This document shows, one piece after another, positions 53,490-61,547 of a stretch of DNA of 64,000 nucleotides; the first letter of the stretch is position 1, and each line of letters starts with the position of its first letter. The notes below the pieces were generated by a model. It ran no database searches. It saw only the letters and a list, made by a program, of their open reading frames with translations, and had not been told where the DNA came from. The translations under genes and the position numbers were made by a program. The stretch comes from Streptacidiphilus jiangxiensis (lineage in GTDB: Bacteria > Actinomycetota > Actinomycetes > Streptomycetales > Streptomycetaceae): contig NZ_FOAZ01000015.1 of assembly GCF_900109465.1 (NCBI RefSeq), positions 62,001 through 126,000 on the forward strand, given 5' to 3'.

Positions 53490-54833
53490 ATGTCCGACCA
53501 GACCTTGCAGGAGTTCGTCGACGCGGCCGCCGAGCGCTTCGGGATCCCCGGTGCCGCCGTCGGCGTCCACGCGGGCGGCCGCTCCGTCCACGCCAACCAC
53601 GGCGTGACCAGCGTCGAGAACCCGCTGCCCGTCGACGAGCACACCTTCTTCGCCCTCGGCTCCGTCTCCAAGACCTTCACGGCCACCGTCGTGATGAGCC
53701 TCGTGGAGCAGGGCCGGATCGACCTGGACGCGCCGGTGCGGCGCTACGTTCCCGAGCTCGTCCTCGCCGACGAGGCCCACGCCGCCGCGATCACCGTCCG
53801 GCAGTTGCTCAACCACACCGCGGGCCTCGGCGTCCGCCTCGTCGTCGAGACCGGTGACGGCGACGACGCGCTCGCGGGCTTCGTCGCCCACCTGGACGAG
53901 ATCGACCTGATCGGAGCGCCCGGCTCACGCGCCTCCTACAGTCAGGCCGGCTACAACCTGCTCGGCCGCGTCGTCGAGAACGTCACCGGCCACACCTTCG
54001 AGCAGGCCGTCGCCGAGCTGGCGCTCACCCCGCTGGGCCTGCACGAGACGGCGTACTTCACCGACCAGGTGATGACCCGCCGCTTCGCCTGCGGCCACAA
54101 CGCCGACGAGGACGGCACGCCCGTCGTCGCCCGCCAGTGGAAGGACACCCGCGGCAACAACCCCGGCGGCGGTATCGCCGCCACCGTCGCCGACCAGCTG
54201 CGCTGGGCGCGGTTCCATCTGGGCGACGGCGCGCTGCAGAAGCGGATGCAGACCCCGACCGTCGCACTGCGCGGCAGCACGCTGGGCGACGCGTTCGGCG
54301 TCTGCTGGTTCCTCCGCGACATCGACGGCACCGCCACCGTCGGCCACGGCGGCTCCGGCAACGGCCAGTTCGCGGACCTGCTGCTCGTCCCCGAACGGGA
54401 CTTCGCGGTCTCCGTGATGACCAACGGCGGTCCCGGCGGGGTCGCCTTCAACCGCGAGGTCGTGCAGTTCGCGCTCGCGCACTTCCTCGGTGTCGTCGAC
54501 CGCGACCCCGAGCCCGTCGCCTACGACCACGCGGTGGTCGCGCCGACGGCGGGGGTCTACGAGATCGACATCATGACCCTCACCATCCGCACGGAGGAGG
54601 GCGCTGCGGCGCCGACCCTCGAGGTCGTCATCAAGCCGGAGATCCGCGCCGCCTCGGAGAAGGAGATCCCGGCGGACTACCCGCCCTTCCCCTTCGGCCT
54701 GCTCCCGGGCACGGGCGACGACTACATCATCACGGCGGGCGCGATGAAGGGCCAGCGCGGCTTCTTCACCCGCGACTCCTCCGGCGCGATCACGGGCGTG
54801 GACCTGGCGGGCCGCCTCTTCACCCGCCGGTAG
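53490..54833 (+). CDS. Beta-lactamase-family serine hydrolase
   Basis: 447 residues, no signal peptide. The nucleophile motif is S58-V-S-K61, the second motif YSQAGYNLLG (YxN type), and the third HGGSGNGQF in place of KTG. The C-terminal third (about 330-445) is a beta-barrel appended domain. It resembles class C/esterase/D-aminopeptidase-type enzymes rather than antibiotic-resistance lactamases. GAGGAG lies upstream. It is followed by a repeat copy. Confidence 0.9.
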   Translation: MSDQTLQEFVDAAAERFGIPGAAVGVHAGGRSVHANHGVTSVENPLPVDEHTFFALGSVSKTFTATVVMSLVEQGRIDLDAPVRRYVPELVLADEAHAAAITVRQLLNHTAGLGVRLVVETGDGDDALAGFVAHLDEIDLIGAPGSRASYSQAGYNLLGRVVENVTGHTFEQAVAELALTPLGLHETAYFTDQVMTRRFACGHNADEDGTPVVARQWKDTRGNNPGGGIAATVADQLRWARFHLGDGALQKRMQTPTVALRGSTLGDAFGVCWFLRDIDGTATVGHGGSGNGQFADLLLVPERDFAVSVMTNGGPGGVAFNREVVQFALAHFLGVVDRDPEPVAYDHAVVAPTAGVYEIDIMTLTIRTEEGAAAPTLEVVIKPEIRAASEKEIPADYPPFPFGLLPGTGDDYIITAGAMKGQRGFFTRDSSGAITGVDLAGRLFTRR

Positions 54834-54864
54834 TCGCACTCCGCCGGGGTCGGCAGGGCTCCCG

Positions 54865-55083
54865 CAGGTGGTTGCACCTTCCAGGGGCGCGAGGCTCTGC
54901 CGATTTGCGGCTCCGCCGCGTGGGCGCGACCAGGGTCGGTAAGTCTCCCGCAGGTGGTTGCACTCTGCCAGGGGCGCGGGGAACTGCGTGAGAAACCACA
55001 GGCGTGCGGATGGCCCTGCACGTTGCGGACCATCCGCCGTCAGTGGCTTGCCGCGCGGTTCCTCGCGCCCCTGGGTCGTGCAA
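54865..55083. repeat. Dispersed palindromic repeat copy 5, tandemly doubled
   Basis: Two modules in direct order, each preceded by CTCCCGCAGGTGGTTGCAC (about 54859-54877 and 54945-54963). The outer module is GTTGCAC...CAGGGGCGCG with a complement CGCGCCCCTG...GTGCAAC ending at 55084, and the GGCTCCGCCGCGTGGGCGCG module lies between. It fills the gap between the hydrolase stop and the PP2C stop. Confidence 0.85.
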
Positions 55084-56751
55084 CTACCGCAGGCGCGCAG
55101 CGAGCAGGGCCACGTCGTCCTCGGCCGGGGAGACCGAGAGGCGACTGAGTGCCGTGTCCAGCAGTCGCTCCAGCGGTGTCTCCGGGTCCAGGTCCAGCGC
55201 GGCCAGCGACTGCAACGAGTCCTCGATGTCCTCGCCCCGCCGTTCCACCAGCCCGTCGGTGTACAGCAGCAGCACCGAGCCCGGCGGCAGGCGCAGCGTC
55301 GTGCTGCGGTAGTGGCCGACCCCGGCCCCCAGCGGGGGGTCACCCGGAAGCGCGGCGAACTGCGCGCCCAGGCCGCGCCGCAGTAGCAGCGGGGGCAGGT
55401 GACCCGCGCCCGCGAGGGTGACCGTGCCTGCGGCCGGGTCGATCTCGGCGACCAGGCAGGTCGCGACGCGGTCGAGGCCCAGGGCCTCGACCGTGCGTTG
55501 GGCCTCGGAGAGGATCTTCTCCGGACCCCAGCCCTGGAACGCCAGCGCGCGCATCAGGCTGCGGTACTCGCCCATCGACGCGGCAGCCTCCAGGCCGTGG
55601 CCCATCACGTCGCCGACCACCAGCAGGGTGCGGCCGCCGGGCAGGGCCATCGAGTCGAACCAGTCGCCGCCGACCTCCGCGGTCTTCCCGGCGGGGAGGT
55701 AGCGGCCGGCGCACTCGACGTCGACGTGGGGGCGGGTCCGTTCCGAGAGCAGGGCGCGCTGCAGCACCAGCGCCGTCTCGTGCTCGTGGGCGAACCGCTG
55801 CGCGTTGCTGATGCTGTTCGCCGCCCGCCGGGCCAGCTCGCCGACGAGCTCCACGTCCTCCGCCGTGAACGGCGGCGACTCGCCGGCACGCATCAGGTTC
55901 ACCACGCCGATCACGCGCCCGCGGGCCCGCAGCGGCACGACCAGCGACGAGTGGATGCCGAGGCGGCGGTAGCGGGCCACCCGGCCCGCCTCCGGTGCGG
56001 CCAGCGCCATCTGCTCGTCGCCGGGGGAGTTCGAGACGATCGGCCGCTCCTCGGCCACGCAGCGCGCGGCGACCGACGTCGCCTGCGGGCTGTGCACCGA
56101 GCCTGGTGCGCCGAACCAGCGGCCGGCCTTCACCAGCGCGGGCGTGGTGCTCATCGCCAGGCGGCGCAGCCGCAGCTCGCTGCCGGGCCGCTCGTCCTGC
56201 TCGATCACGTCCACCACGGCCACGTCGGTGAGCCGCGGCACCAGCAGCCTGGTCAGCTCCTTGCAGGTCAGCTGGACGTCGAGGGTGGTGCCGATGGATG
56301 TCGCGGCCTCGTCCAGCAGGGCGAGCCGGGTGCGGGCGCGGTCCAGCGCCTGCCGGATCCGGCGGTCCTCGGTGATCTCCAGCACCATGCCGACGATGCC
56401 CAGAACCCGGCCGGAGGAGTCCTCCAGGCGGCTGTAGGCGTTGTGCCACCAGCGCAGCTCCCCGGAGGGGTCGGCGGCGGTGGTGCCCTCGACGGTGTGG
56501 TGGCGCGGCTTGCCGTCCGCCAGGACGGCCCGCAGCTCAGCCTCGGCCGCCTCGACGTCGATGCCCGGCACGACCTCGGCGATCCGCCGCCCCAGGTGCT
56601 CGGCGACCGGCACGCCGTTGACCTTGGCGAGGGCCTCGTTGACGTAGGTGAAGCGCAGCTCGGTGTCGAGCAGGGCGATGCCGAACACCGCGGCGTCCAT
56701 CACCTGCCGCGTCAGGCCACTGCGGGCTGCCCACCCGTCCGCCGGACTCAT
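55084..56751 (-). CDS. PAS-GAF-PP2C (SpoIIE-type) phosphatase
   Basis: 555 residues. PAS domain (about 12-130, DTELRFTYVNEALAKVNG), GAF domain (about 150-310, HSSLVVPLRARGRVIGVVNL), PP2C/SpoIIE catalytic domain (about 330-550) with GGDWFDSMALPGG, VGDVMGHGLEAAASM, GAGHLPPLL and LLLYTDGLVERRG. Typical of Streptomyces regulators that dephosphorylate anti-anti-sigma factors in response to a bound signal. No anti-sigma gene is adjacent. Cytosolic. Confidence 0.93.
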   Translation of the reverse strand: MSPADGWAARSGLTRQVMDAAVFGIALLDTELRFTYVNEALAKVNGVPVAEHLGRRIAEVVPGIDVEAAEAELRAVLADGKPRHHTVEGTTAADPSGELRWWHNAYSRLEDSSGRVLGIVGMVLEITEDRRIRQALDRARTRLALLDEAATSIGTTLDVQLTCKELTRLLVPRLTDVAVVDVIEQDERPGSELRLRRLAMSTTPALVKAGRWFGAPGSVHSPQATSVAARCVAEERPIVSNSPGDEQMALAAPEAGRVARYRRLGIHSSLVVPLRARGRVIGVVNLMRAGESPPFTAEDVELVGELARRAANSISNAQRFAHEHETALVLQRALLSERTRPHVDVECAGRYLPAGKTAEVGGDWFDSMALPGGRTLLVVGDVMGHGLEAAASMGEYRSLMRALAFQGWGPEKILSEAQRTVEALGLDRVATCLVAEIDPAAGTVTLAGAGHLPPLLLRRGLGAQFAALPGDPPLGAGVGHYRSTTLRLPPGSVLLLYTDGLVERRGEDIEDSLQSLAALDLDPETPLERLLDTALSRLSVSPAEDDVALLAARLR

Positions 56752-56914
56752 GGGCTGATCTTCCCATCAGTGGAGCCGGGCCGCTGCTCGCTCCGGAACT
56801 CACCGCCTGGGAAAACGCAGGGAATCGGCCGGACTTCCACAGTCGGGCTTCCGCAGAGGGTTCGAAAAACAGATCGGCCGACCCGACGAGGCCGGGTCGG
56901 CCGAATCCGATGCG

Positions 56915-56997
56915 TGCGCGAGGGGGGACTTGAACCCCCACGCCCCGAAGGGCACTAGCACCTCAAGCTAGCGCGTCTGCCATTCCGCCACCCGCGC
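56915..56997 (-). tRNA. tRNA-Leu (GAG)
   Basis: 83 bases. Acceptor GCGCGGG pairs with CTCGCGC; the anticodon stem CTAGC/GCTAG flanks the loop TTGAGGT, giving anticodon GAG; T-arm GGGGG/CCCCC around TTCAAGT is canonical. A long variable arm is present, as in tRNA-Leu. CCA is not encoded. Confidence 0.96.
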
Positions 56998-57221
56998 ATC
57001 GGAGCTGTCCGTTCGCTTCGGCCTTGCGGCCTCGCTCGCTGACGGGGTTAACCATAGCAAAGATCAGCGGTGGTTCCGAACCACGTTTCCCGACCGTGAT
57101 CATGCGCGGACCTGCGCCGATGTGCGGCGCGCTGGACGCGGGGGCTTGGGTGGTGCGCGAGCCCGGTGGAGGATGGGGCACGAAGAGATCCAGGAGATCT
57201 TCGATGGAGAGGCGGAGCAGC

Positions 57222-58586
57222 GTGAGCGAGACAGAGGGTGCGGACCGTCGGGGCAAGGTGGATCGTCCGGGCAAAGAGGTGGGGGAGGGCTTCGGCGAGG
57301 CGGAGGTCGCCGAGCTGTGCCGGGACCTCATCCGGATCGACACCAGCAACTACGGCGACGGCTCCGGCCCCGGGGAGCGCGCCGCCGCCGAGTACGTCGC
57401 CGAGAAGCTGGCCGAGTTCGGCCTGGAGCCGCAGATCATCGAGTCGGAGAAGGGCCGTGCCAGCACCATCGCGCGGATCGAGGGCGAGGACCCCTCCCGT
57501 CCGGCCCTGCTGATCCACGGCCACACCGACGTCGTTCCGGCCAACGCGGCGGACTGGACGCACCACCCCTTCGCGGGCGAGATCGCCGACGGCATGGTCT
57601 GGGGCCGCGGCGCCGTCGACATGAAGGACATGGACGCGATGACCCTGGCGGTCGTCCGCGACCGCCTGCGCAGCGGGCGCAAGCCCCCGCGTGACATCGT
57701 GCTGGCCTTCCTCGCCGACGAGGAGGCGGGCGGCGTCTACGGCGCGCACCACCTCGTCGACAGGCACCCCGGCCTCTTCGACGGCGTCAGCGAGGCGATC
57801 GGCGAGGTCGGCGGCTTCTCCTTCACCGTCAACGAGCAGCTGCGGCTCTACCTGGTCGAGACGGCGGAGAAGGGCATGCACTGGATGCGCCTGACCGTCG
57901 ACGGCACCGCCGGCCACGGCTCGATGACCAACAAGGACAACGCCATCACCGAGCTGTGCGAGGCGGTCGCACGCCTCGGGCGGCACCAGTTCCCGGTGCG
58001 GGTGACCAAGACCGTCCGCCACTTCCTCGACGAGCTCTCCGACGCGCTCGGGGTCGAGCTCGACCCGGAGGACATGGACACCACGCTGGAGCGGCTCGGC
58101 GGCATCGCCAAGCTGATCGGCGCGACGCTGCGCAACACCGCGCAGCCGACCATGCTGGGCGCCGGCTACAAGGTCAACGTCATCCCGGGCCAGGCCACCG
58201 CACACGTGGACGGGCGCTTCCTGCCCGGCTACGAGGAGGAGTTCCTCACCCAGCTCGACGCCGTCCTCGGCCCGCGCGTGAAGCGCGAGGACGTGCACAG
58301 CGACAAGGCGGTGGAGACCGACTTCGACGGCCCGCTGGTCGAGGCGATGCAGAAGGCGCTGCGTGCCGAGGACCCGATCGCCCGCGCCGTGCCGTACACG
58401 CTCTCCGGCGGCACCGACGCCAAGGCCTTCTCGGAGCTCGGCATCCGCTGCTTCGGCTTCGCGCCGCTGCAGCTGCCCGCCGACCTCGACTTCGCCGGGA
58501 TGTTCCACGGCGTGGACGAGCGGGTGCCGGTCGACGCGCTGAAGTTCGGCGTCCGGGTGCTCGACCGGTTCATCGACGCTTCTTGA
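57222..58586 (+). CDS. M20-family metallopeptidase
   Basis: 454 residues from GTG 57222. Metal ligands: HGHTDVVPA (His, Asp), a second Asp in WGRGAVDMKDM, Glu pair in FLADEEAGG, and a C-terminal His in GMFHGVDERV. Dimerisation lid about 220-330 (TAGHGSMTNKDNAITELCEA). Resembles ArgE/DapE/CPG2-like dipeptidases. The region before the start, including ATG 57204, is less family-like. No partner gene is evident. Confidence 0.92.
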   Translation: MSETEGADRRGKVDRPGKEVGEGFGEAEVAELCRDLIRIDTSNYGDGSGPGERAAAEYVAEKLAEFGLEPQIIESEKGRASTIARIEGEDPSRPALLIHGHTDVVPANAADWTHHPFAGEIADGMVWGRGAVDMKDMDAMTLAVVRDRLRSGRKPPRDIVLAFLADEEAGGVYGAHHLVDRHPGLFDGVSEAIGEVGGFSFTVNEQLRLYLVETAEKGMHWMRLTVDGTAGHGSMTNKDNAITELCEAVARLGRHQFPVRVTKTVRHFLDELSDALGVELDPEDMDTTLERLGGIAKLIGATLRNTAQPTMLGAGYKVNVIPGQATAHVDGRFLPGYEEEFLTQLDAVLGPRVKREDVHSDKAVETDFDGPLVEAMQKALRAEDPIARAVPYTLSGGTDAKAFSELGIRCFGFAPLQLPADLDFAGMFHGVDERVPVDALKFGVRVLDRFIDAS

Positions 58587-58761
58587 GGCCTTTTGAGGAC
58601 GGAGATGCTGATTCGTTCCTGCGGGATTGGTGATTCGGTCTGACTTTCGGGTTTCTCACTCCAGCGGGTGAAGGTTGCAGGGCTCTCGTACCCCGTTTGC
58701 CGCAGCGTCGTTCACCCATATGCAGCTCACCGAACGGGCTGTTCCACTGAAGGAGGAGACC

Positions 58762-59004
58762 ATGCAGGTCAAGAAGATCGCCGCCGTCGTCGCCACCGCG
58801 GGTGCCCTGGGCCTGGCGGGCGCGGGCATCGCCAGCGCCAACGACGGTGCCAGCGCCCAGGGTGCGGCCTGGAACTCCCCGGGCGTGCTGTCCGGCAACG
58901 TCATCCAGGTTCCGGTGCACATCCCGGTGAACGTCTGCGGCAACACCATCAACGTCATCGGCCTGCTGAACCCGGCGTTCGGCAACCACTGCGAGAACAA
59001 CTGA
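58762..59004 (+). CDS. chpH: Short chaplin
   Basis: 80 residues with AAGGAGGAG upstream. A signal peptide (to about residue 28, IASAN) precedes one chaplin domain with both cysteines (VNVCGNTINVIGLLNPAF and HCENN), as in ChpD/F/G/H. Assembled into the amyloid rodlet layer that makes aerial hyphae hydrophobic. It lies 210 bases before a long chaplin, as chpH/chpC do in Streptomyces. Confidence 0.9.
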   Translation: MQVKKIAAVVATAGALGLAGAGIASANDGASAQGAAWNSPGVLSGNVIQVPVHIPVNVCGNTINVIGLLNPAFGNHCENN

Positions 59005-59046
59005 GCCCGTCCCCGCTGACCCGGGGGATGTGAGCGCTTCAGGTCC

Positions 59047-59077
59047 GGCCCCGGGAGGCATCCGTCCTCCCGGGGCC
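59047..59077 (+). terminator. Terminator after the short chaplin
   Basis: GGCCCCGGGAGG (59047-59058), loop CATCCGT, CCTCCCGGGGCC (59066-59077): a perfect 12-bp stem extendable by one C-G pair. Confidence 0.75.
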
Positions 59078-59213
59078 GCCTTGGCTGTGGGGGGCGTTTG
59101 TGGAGCTGATGTGGAGTCAACCGTGCCCCGTACGCCTCACTCTCGTTGGGTCTGGTACGGGGGCCACGGGGCGGAAGCAAGAAGCACGAGCACGACTGAG
59201 AGCAGGGCAACAC

Positions 59214-60131
59214 ATGCGACAAGCGGCCAAACGCGGATTGCTCACGGTCATGGCGACCGGGAGCGTGCTGGCCTCCACCGCGGGCATGACGGCAGGGTTT
59301 GCGGCGGGCGCCGCCTTCGCCGACTCGGGTGCGAGCGGCACGGCCAGTGACTCGCCGGGGGTGGGCTCGGGCAACGCGGTCCAGGTGCCCGTCTCGGTGC
59401 CGGTGAACGCCTGCGGCAACACCGTCAACGTGATCGGCGCACTCAACCCGGCCTACGGCAACCACTGCGCGAACGTCGGCGGTTCCTCGCGCGGCGGGTC
59501 CGGCAGCTCCGCCGGGTCCGGCGGTTCGGCCGGGTCCGGCGACAACGGCGGCTCCGGCTCCGGCGGCTCCGGCTCGGGCAGCAGCGCCCAGGGCGGCGCG
59601 CACGGCTCGCCGGGCGTCGGCTCCGGCAACGCGGTGCAGATCCCGGTCGACGTACCGGTCAACCTCTGCGGCAACACGGCGAACGCACCGGGCGCCGTCA
59701 ACCCGGCCTTCGGCAACTCCTGCGGCAACGGCGGCGACCACGCCGGCGGCGGCCAGCCCGTGCCCAGCCCGACCGTCACCTGCACCGGGCCCATGGGCGG
59801 CGGGGGCGGCATGGGCGGCGGCAACGGAGGCAACGGCGGCTGCGGCACGGGTGGCACCACCGGTGGCGGCGGCAACGGCGGCTCCACGGGCGGTCAGCAG
59901 CCCCCGCCGCCGCAGAACGGCGGTACGCCCAGCTCCTCGCCGAGCACCGGGGTCTCCGACACCGGGAGCCCGAGCCCCGCGCCGGGCACCGGCGGTTCCA
60001 CGGGCGGCTCGAATGGTGGCCACCTGGCCGAGACCGGTGGCGGCGACGACGCGATGCTCCTGGCGCCCGCGGGCGTCCTGGTCGCAGCCGGCGGCGCCCT
60101 CCTCGTCCGCCGCAGCCGTCGGCGGGCGTAG
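59214..60131 (+). CDS. chpC: Long chaplin with sortase signal
   Basis: 305 residues. Signal peptide, first chaplin domain (CGNTVNVIGALNPAYGNHC), a Gly/Ser linker, second chaplin domain (CGNTANAPGAVNPAFGNSC), a Gly-rich then Pro-rich stalk, and a class E sortase signal HLAETGGGDDAMLL with membrane segment and RRSRRRA tail. It should be wall-anchored. The NAPG and GNSC differences suggest the second domain is diverging. The ATG is preceded by GCAGGG. Confidence 0.9.
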   Translation: MRQAAKRGLLTVMATGSVLASTAGMTAGFAAGAAFADSGASGTASDSPGVGSGNAVQVPVSVPVNACGNTVNVIGALNPAYGNHCANVGGSSRGGSGSSAGSGGSAGSGDNGGSGSGGSGSGSSAQGGAHGSPGVGSGNAVQIPVDVPVNLCGNTANAPGAVNPAFGNSCGNGGDHAGGGQPVPSPTVTCTGPMGGGGGMGGGNGGNGGCGTGGTTGGGGNGGSTGGQQPPPPQNGGTPSSSPSTGVSDTGSPSPAPGTGGSTGGSNGGHLAETGGGDDAMLLAPAGVLVAAGGALLVRRSRRRA

Positions 60132-60163
60132 ACCTTCGCCCTCGCCGAACAGGCCCTGGTCGG

Positions 60164-60412
60164 CTAGTCGTCCAGGAAGCTGCTCAGAGGGCTGCGCACC
60201 TGGCGGATGATCCGGCGCTTCAGCGTGATCTTGCGGCGCCCGTCCGGGTAGAGGCGGAGGCGGTCGAGCTCCCAATGACCGTACTCCGCCTGCTCGGTCA
60301 GCAGCGCGCGTGCCTCGTTGCGCGAGACGGTGCGCGGCAGCAGCAGCGAGCGGAACTCGTACTCGGGCTGTCGCACGATCTTGTGCGGCGGCTTGCTCAA
60401 GGGTGGGGTCAA
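60164..60412 (-). CDS. DUF5703-type small protein
   Basis: 82 residues. QPEYEFRSLLLPRTVSRNEARALLTEQAEYGHWELDRLRLYPDGRRKITLKRRIIRQVR is the family body; it is widespread in Streptomyces and function is unknown. TTG 60412 with GGGAGGA 7 bases upstream is my start; an internal GTG is an alternative. Confidence 0.78.
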   Translation of the reverse strand: MTPPLSKPPHKIVRQPEYEFRSLLLPRTVSRNEARALLTEQAEYGHWELDRLRLYPDGRRKITLKRRIIRQVRSPLSSFLDD

Positions 60413-60590
60413 GTCACTTCCTCCCGCGAACCTACATGGGGGTAAGCCTACGACCGGTCCGGACCCGGTTCAGATAAGGCTGCCCAGGGCGGCGTCACGG
60501 CAACCGGTGTGCGGAGTTCCCGTGATCGGTTTACTACGACCCGGATAACACCGATGCGCAGAAGGCCCGCAACCGACTAGCGTGCGTGGC

Positions 60591-61181
60591 ATGTCTGATG
60601 TCGCGCGTCCCACGGAAGCTCAGATCGCCCAGGTACGCACTGCCGCGGAAGCGGTGAAGGCCGCGATCGACGCGCACCTCGCCGCCGTGGAAGGCAGAGC
60701 GGGCGCGGGCGACCCGGTGGTCGCCGGCACCTACGAGGCCCTGGCCGACGCCGCGGAGGGCTACGACGAGCTGCTGGACAGCGTCTACGACGAGTTCACC
60801 CCCTTCGAGGTCCCGCGCAGCAGCGGCATCGGCCTGCCGGACCGCATCGAGCCGGAGGCCGTCTCCGTCCTGATCCGCCGCGACTACACCGTGGCCGACC
60901 CGCGTCGCCTCCGCGAGACCGTCGGCAGCTCGACCGTCTCCGGTTCGCTCCGCGCGCTCTTCGGCGAGTACGAGCCGGACCGGGTGGCCCACCACGCGTC
61001 CGAGTTCGGCCTGGAGGAGGGCGACTCCACGCTCTGGGTCGTCGCCAACGAGCCGGTCACCGAGCCGGGGGAGTGGCTGGCGGAGCCGTTCGACGTCGCC
61101 GACGAGGACCTGCTCATCTGCCGCTTCGACGTCATCGAGGACTACGACGACGAGTTGCTGGAGCCCGCGGACCCCAGCTGA
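60591..61181 (+). CDS. Conserved hypothetical protein
   Basis: 196 residues, acidic, no signal peptide. TAGCGT (60578-60583) lies 7 bases before the ATG, so it should be leaderless. Features include an N-terminal helix (RTAAEAVKAAIDAHLAAVEG), EEGDSTLWVVANEPV and a C-terminal DVIEDYDDELLEP. I know this only as an uncharacterised actinomycete protein. Confidence 0.75.
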   Translation: MSDVARPTEAQIAQVRTAAEAVKAAIDAHLAAVEGRAGAGDPVVAGTYEALADAAEGYDELLDSVYDEFTPFEVPRSSGIGLPDRIEPEAVSVLIRRDYTVADPRRLRETVGSSTVSGSLRALFGEYEPDRVAHHASEFGLEEGDSTLWVVANEPVTEPGEWLAEPFDVADEDLLICRFDVIEDYDDELLEPADPS

Positions 61182-61212
61182 GGCCTCGTCCCCCGGAGAC
61201 CCCCGGGCTTGC

Positions 61213-61231
61213 ACCTCCACCGGCTGGAGGT
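61213..61231. promoter_or_regulatory. MerR-type operator/promoter dyad
   Basis: ACCTCCA-CCGGC-TGGAGGT is a perfect 19-bp palindrome next to a -35-like TTGCAC (61209-61214), the arrangement of MerR-regulated promoters. The -10 match is weak. Confidence 0.6.
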
Positions 61232-61245
61232 TGCGGACCCCAGCC

Positions 61246-61440
61246 ATGGTCACCGCCCCGCTCCTCACCATCGGCGATCTCGCGCGCCGGACCGGACTGC
61301 CGGTTCGGACGATCCGCTCCTGGCCCGAGGTCGGGGTGGTCCCTCGCGGAGGTTGCCGCCGCCCACGCTGCGCCTGCGCCGCGCCGTCCTCGGCCCGGAC
61401 GCGCCGAGACCCTGGCCCTGCGCCGCCTGGCTGGTATCGG
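61246..61440 (+). pseudogene. Decayed MerR-family regulator
   Basis: An intact-looking start, APLLTIGDLARRTGLPVRTI followed by RSWPEVGVVP, is the MerR DNA-binding helix-turn-helix. Then the family segments appear in other frames: EVAAAHA (frame +1, from 61349) and LRLRRAVL (frame +2, from 61368), with the pieces between missing. At least two small deletions have destroyed the reading frame, while the operator in front remains perfect. The region to 61547 holds nothing else. Confidence 0.7.
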
Positions 61441-61547
61441 GTGCTCCGGCGGGCCATGCAGCCGTTTCCGCAGGGCCGGGCCCGGGCCTTGGGCCGCGCG
61501 GAGCGCGGAGGCCCGGTGCCGCCTCAGGCGCGGAGGCCCTGGTGCCG

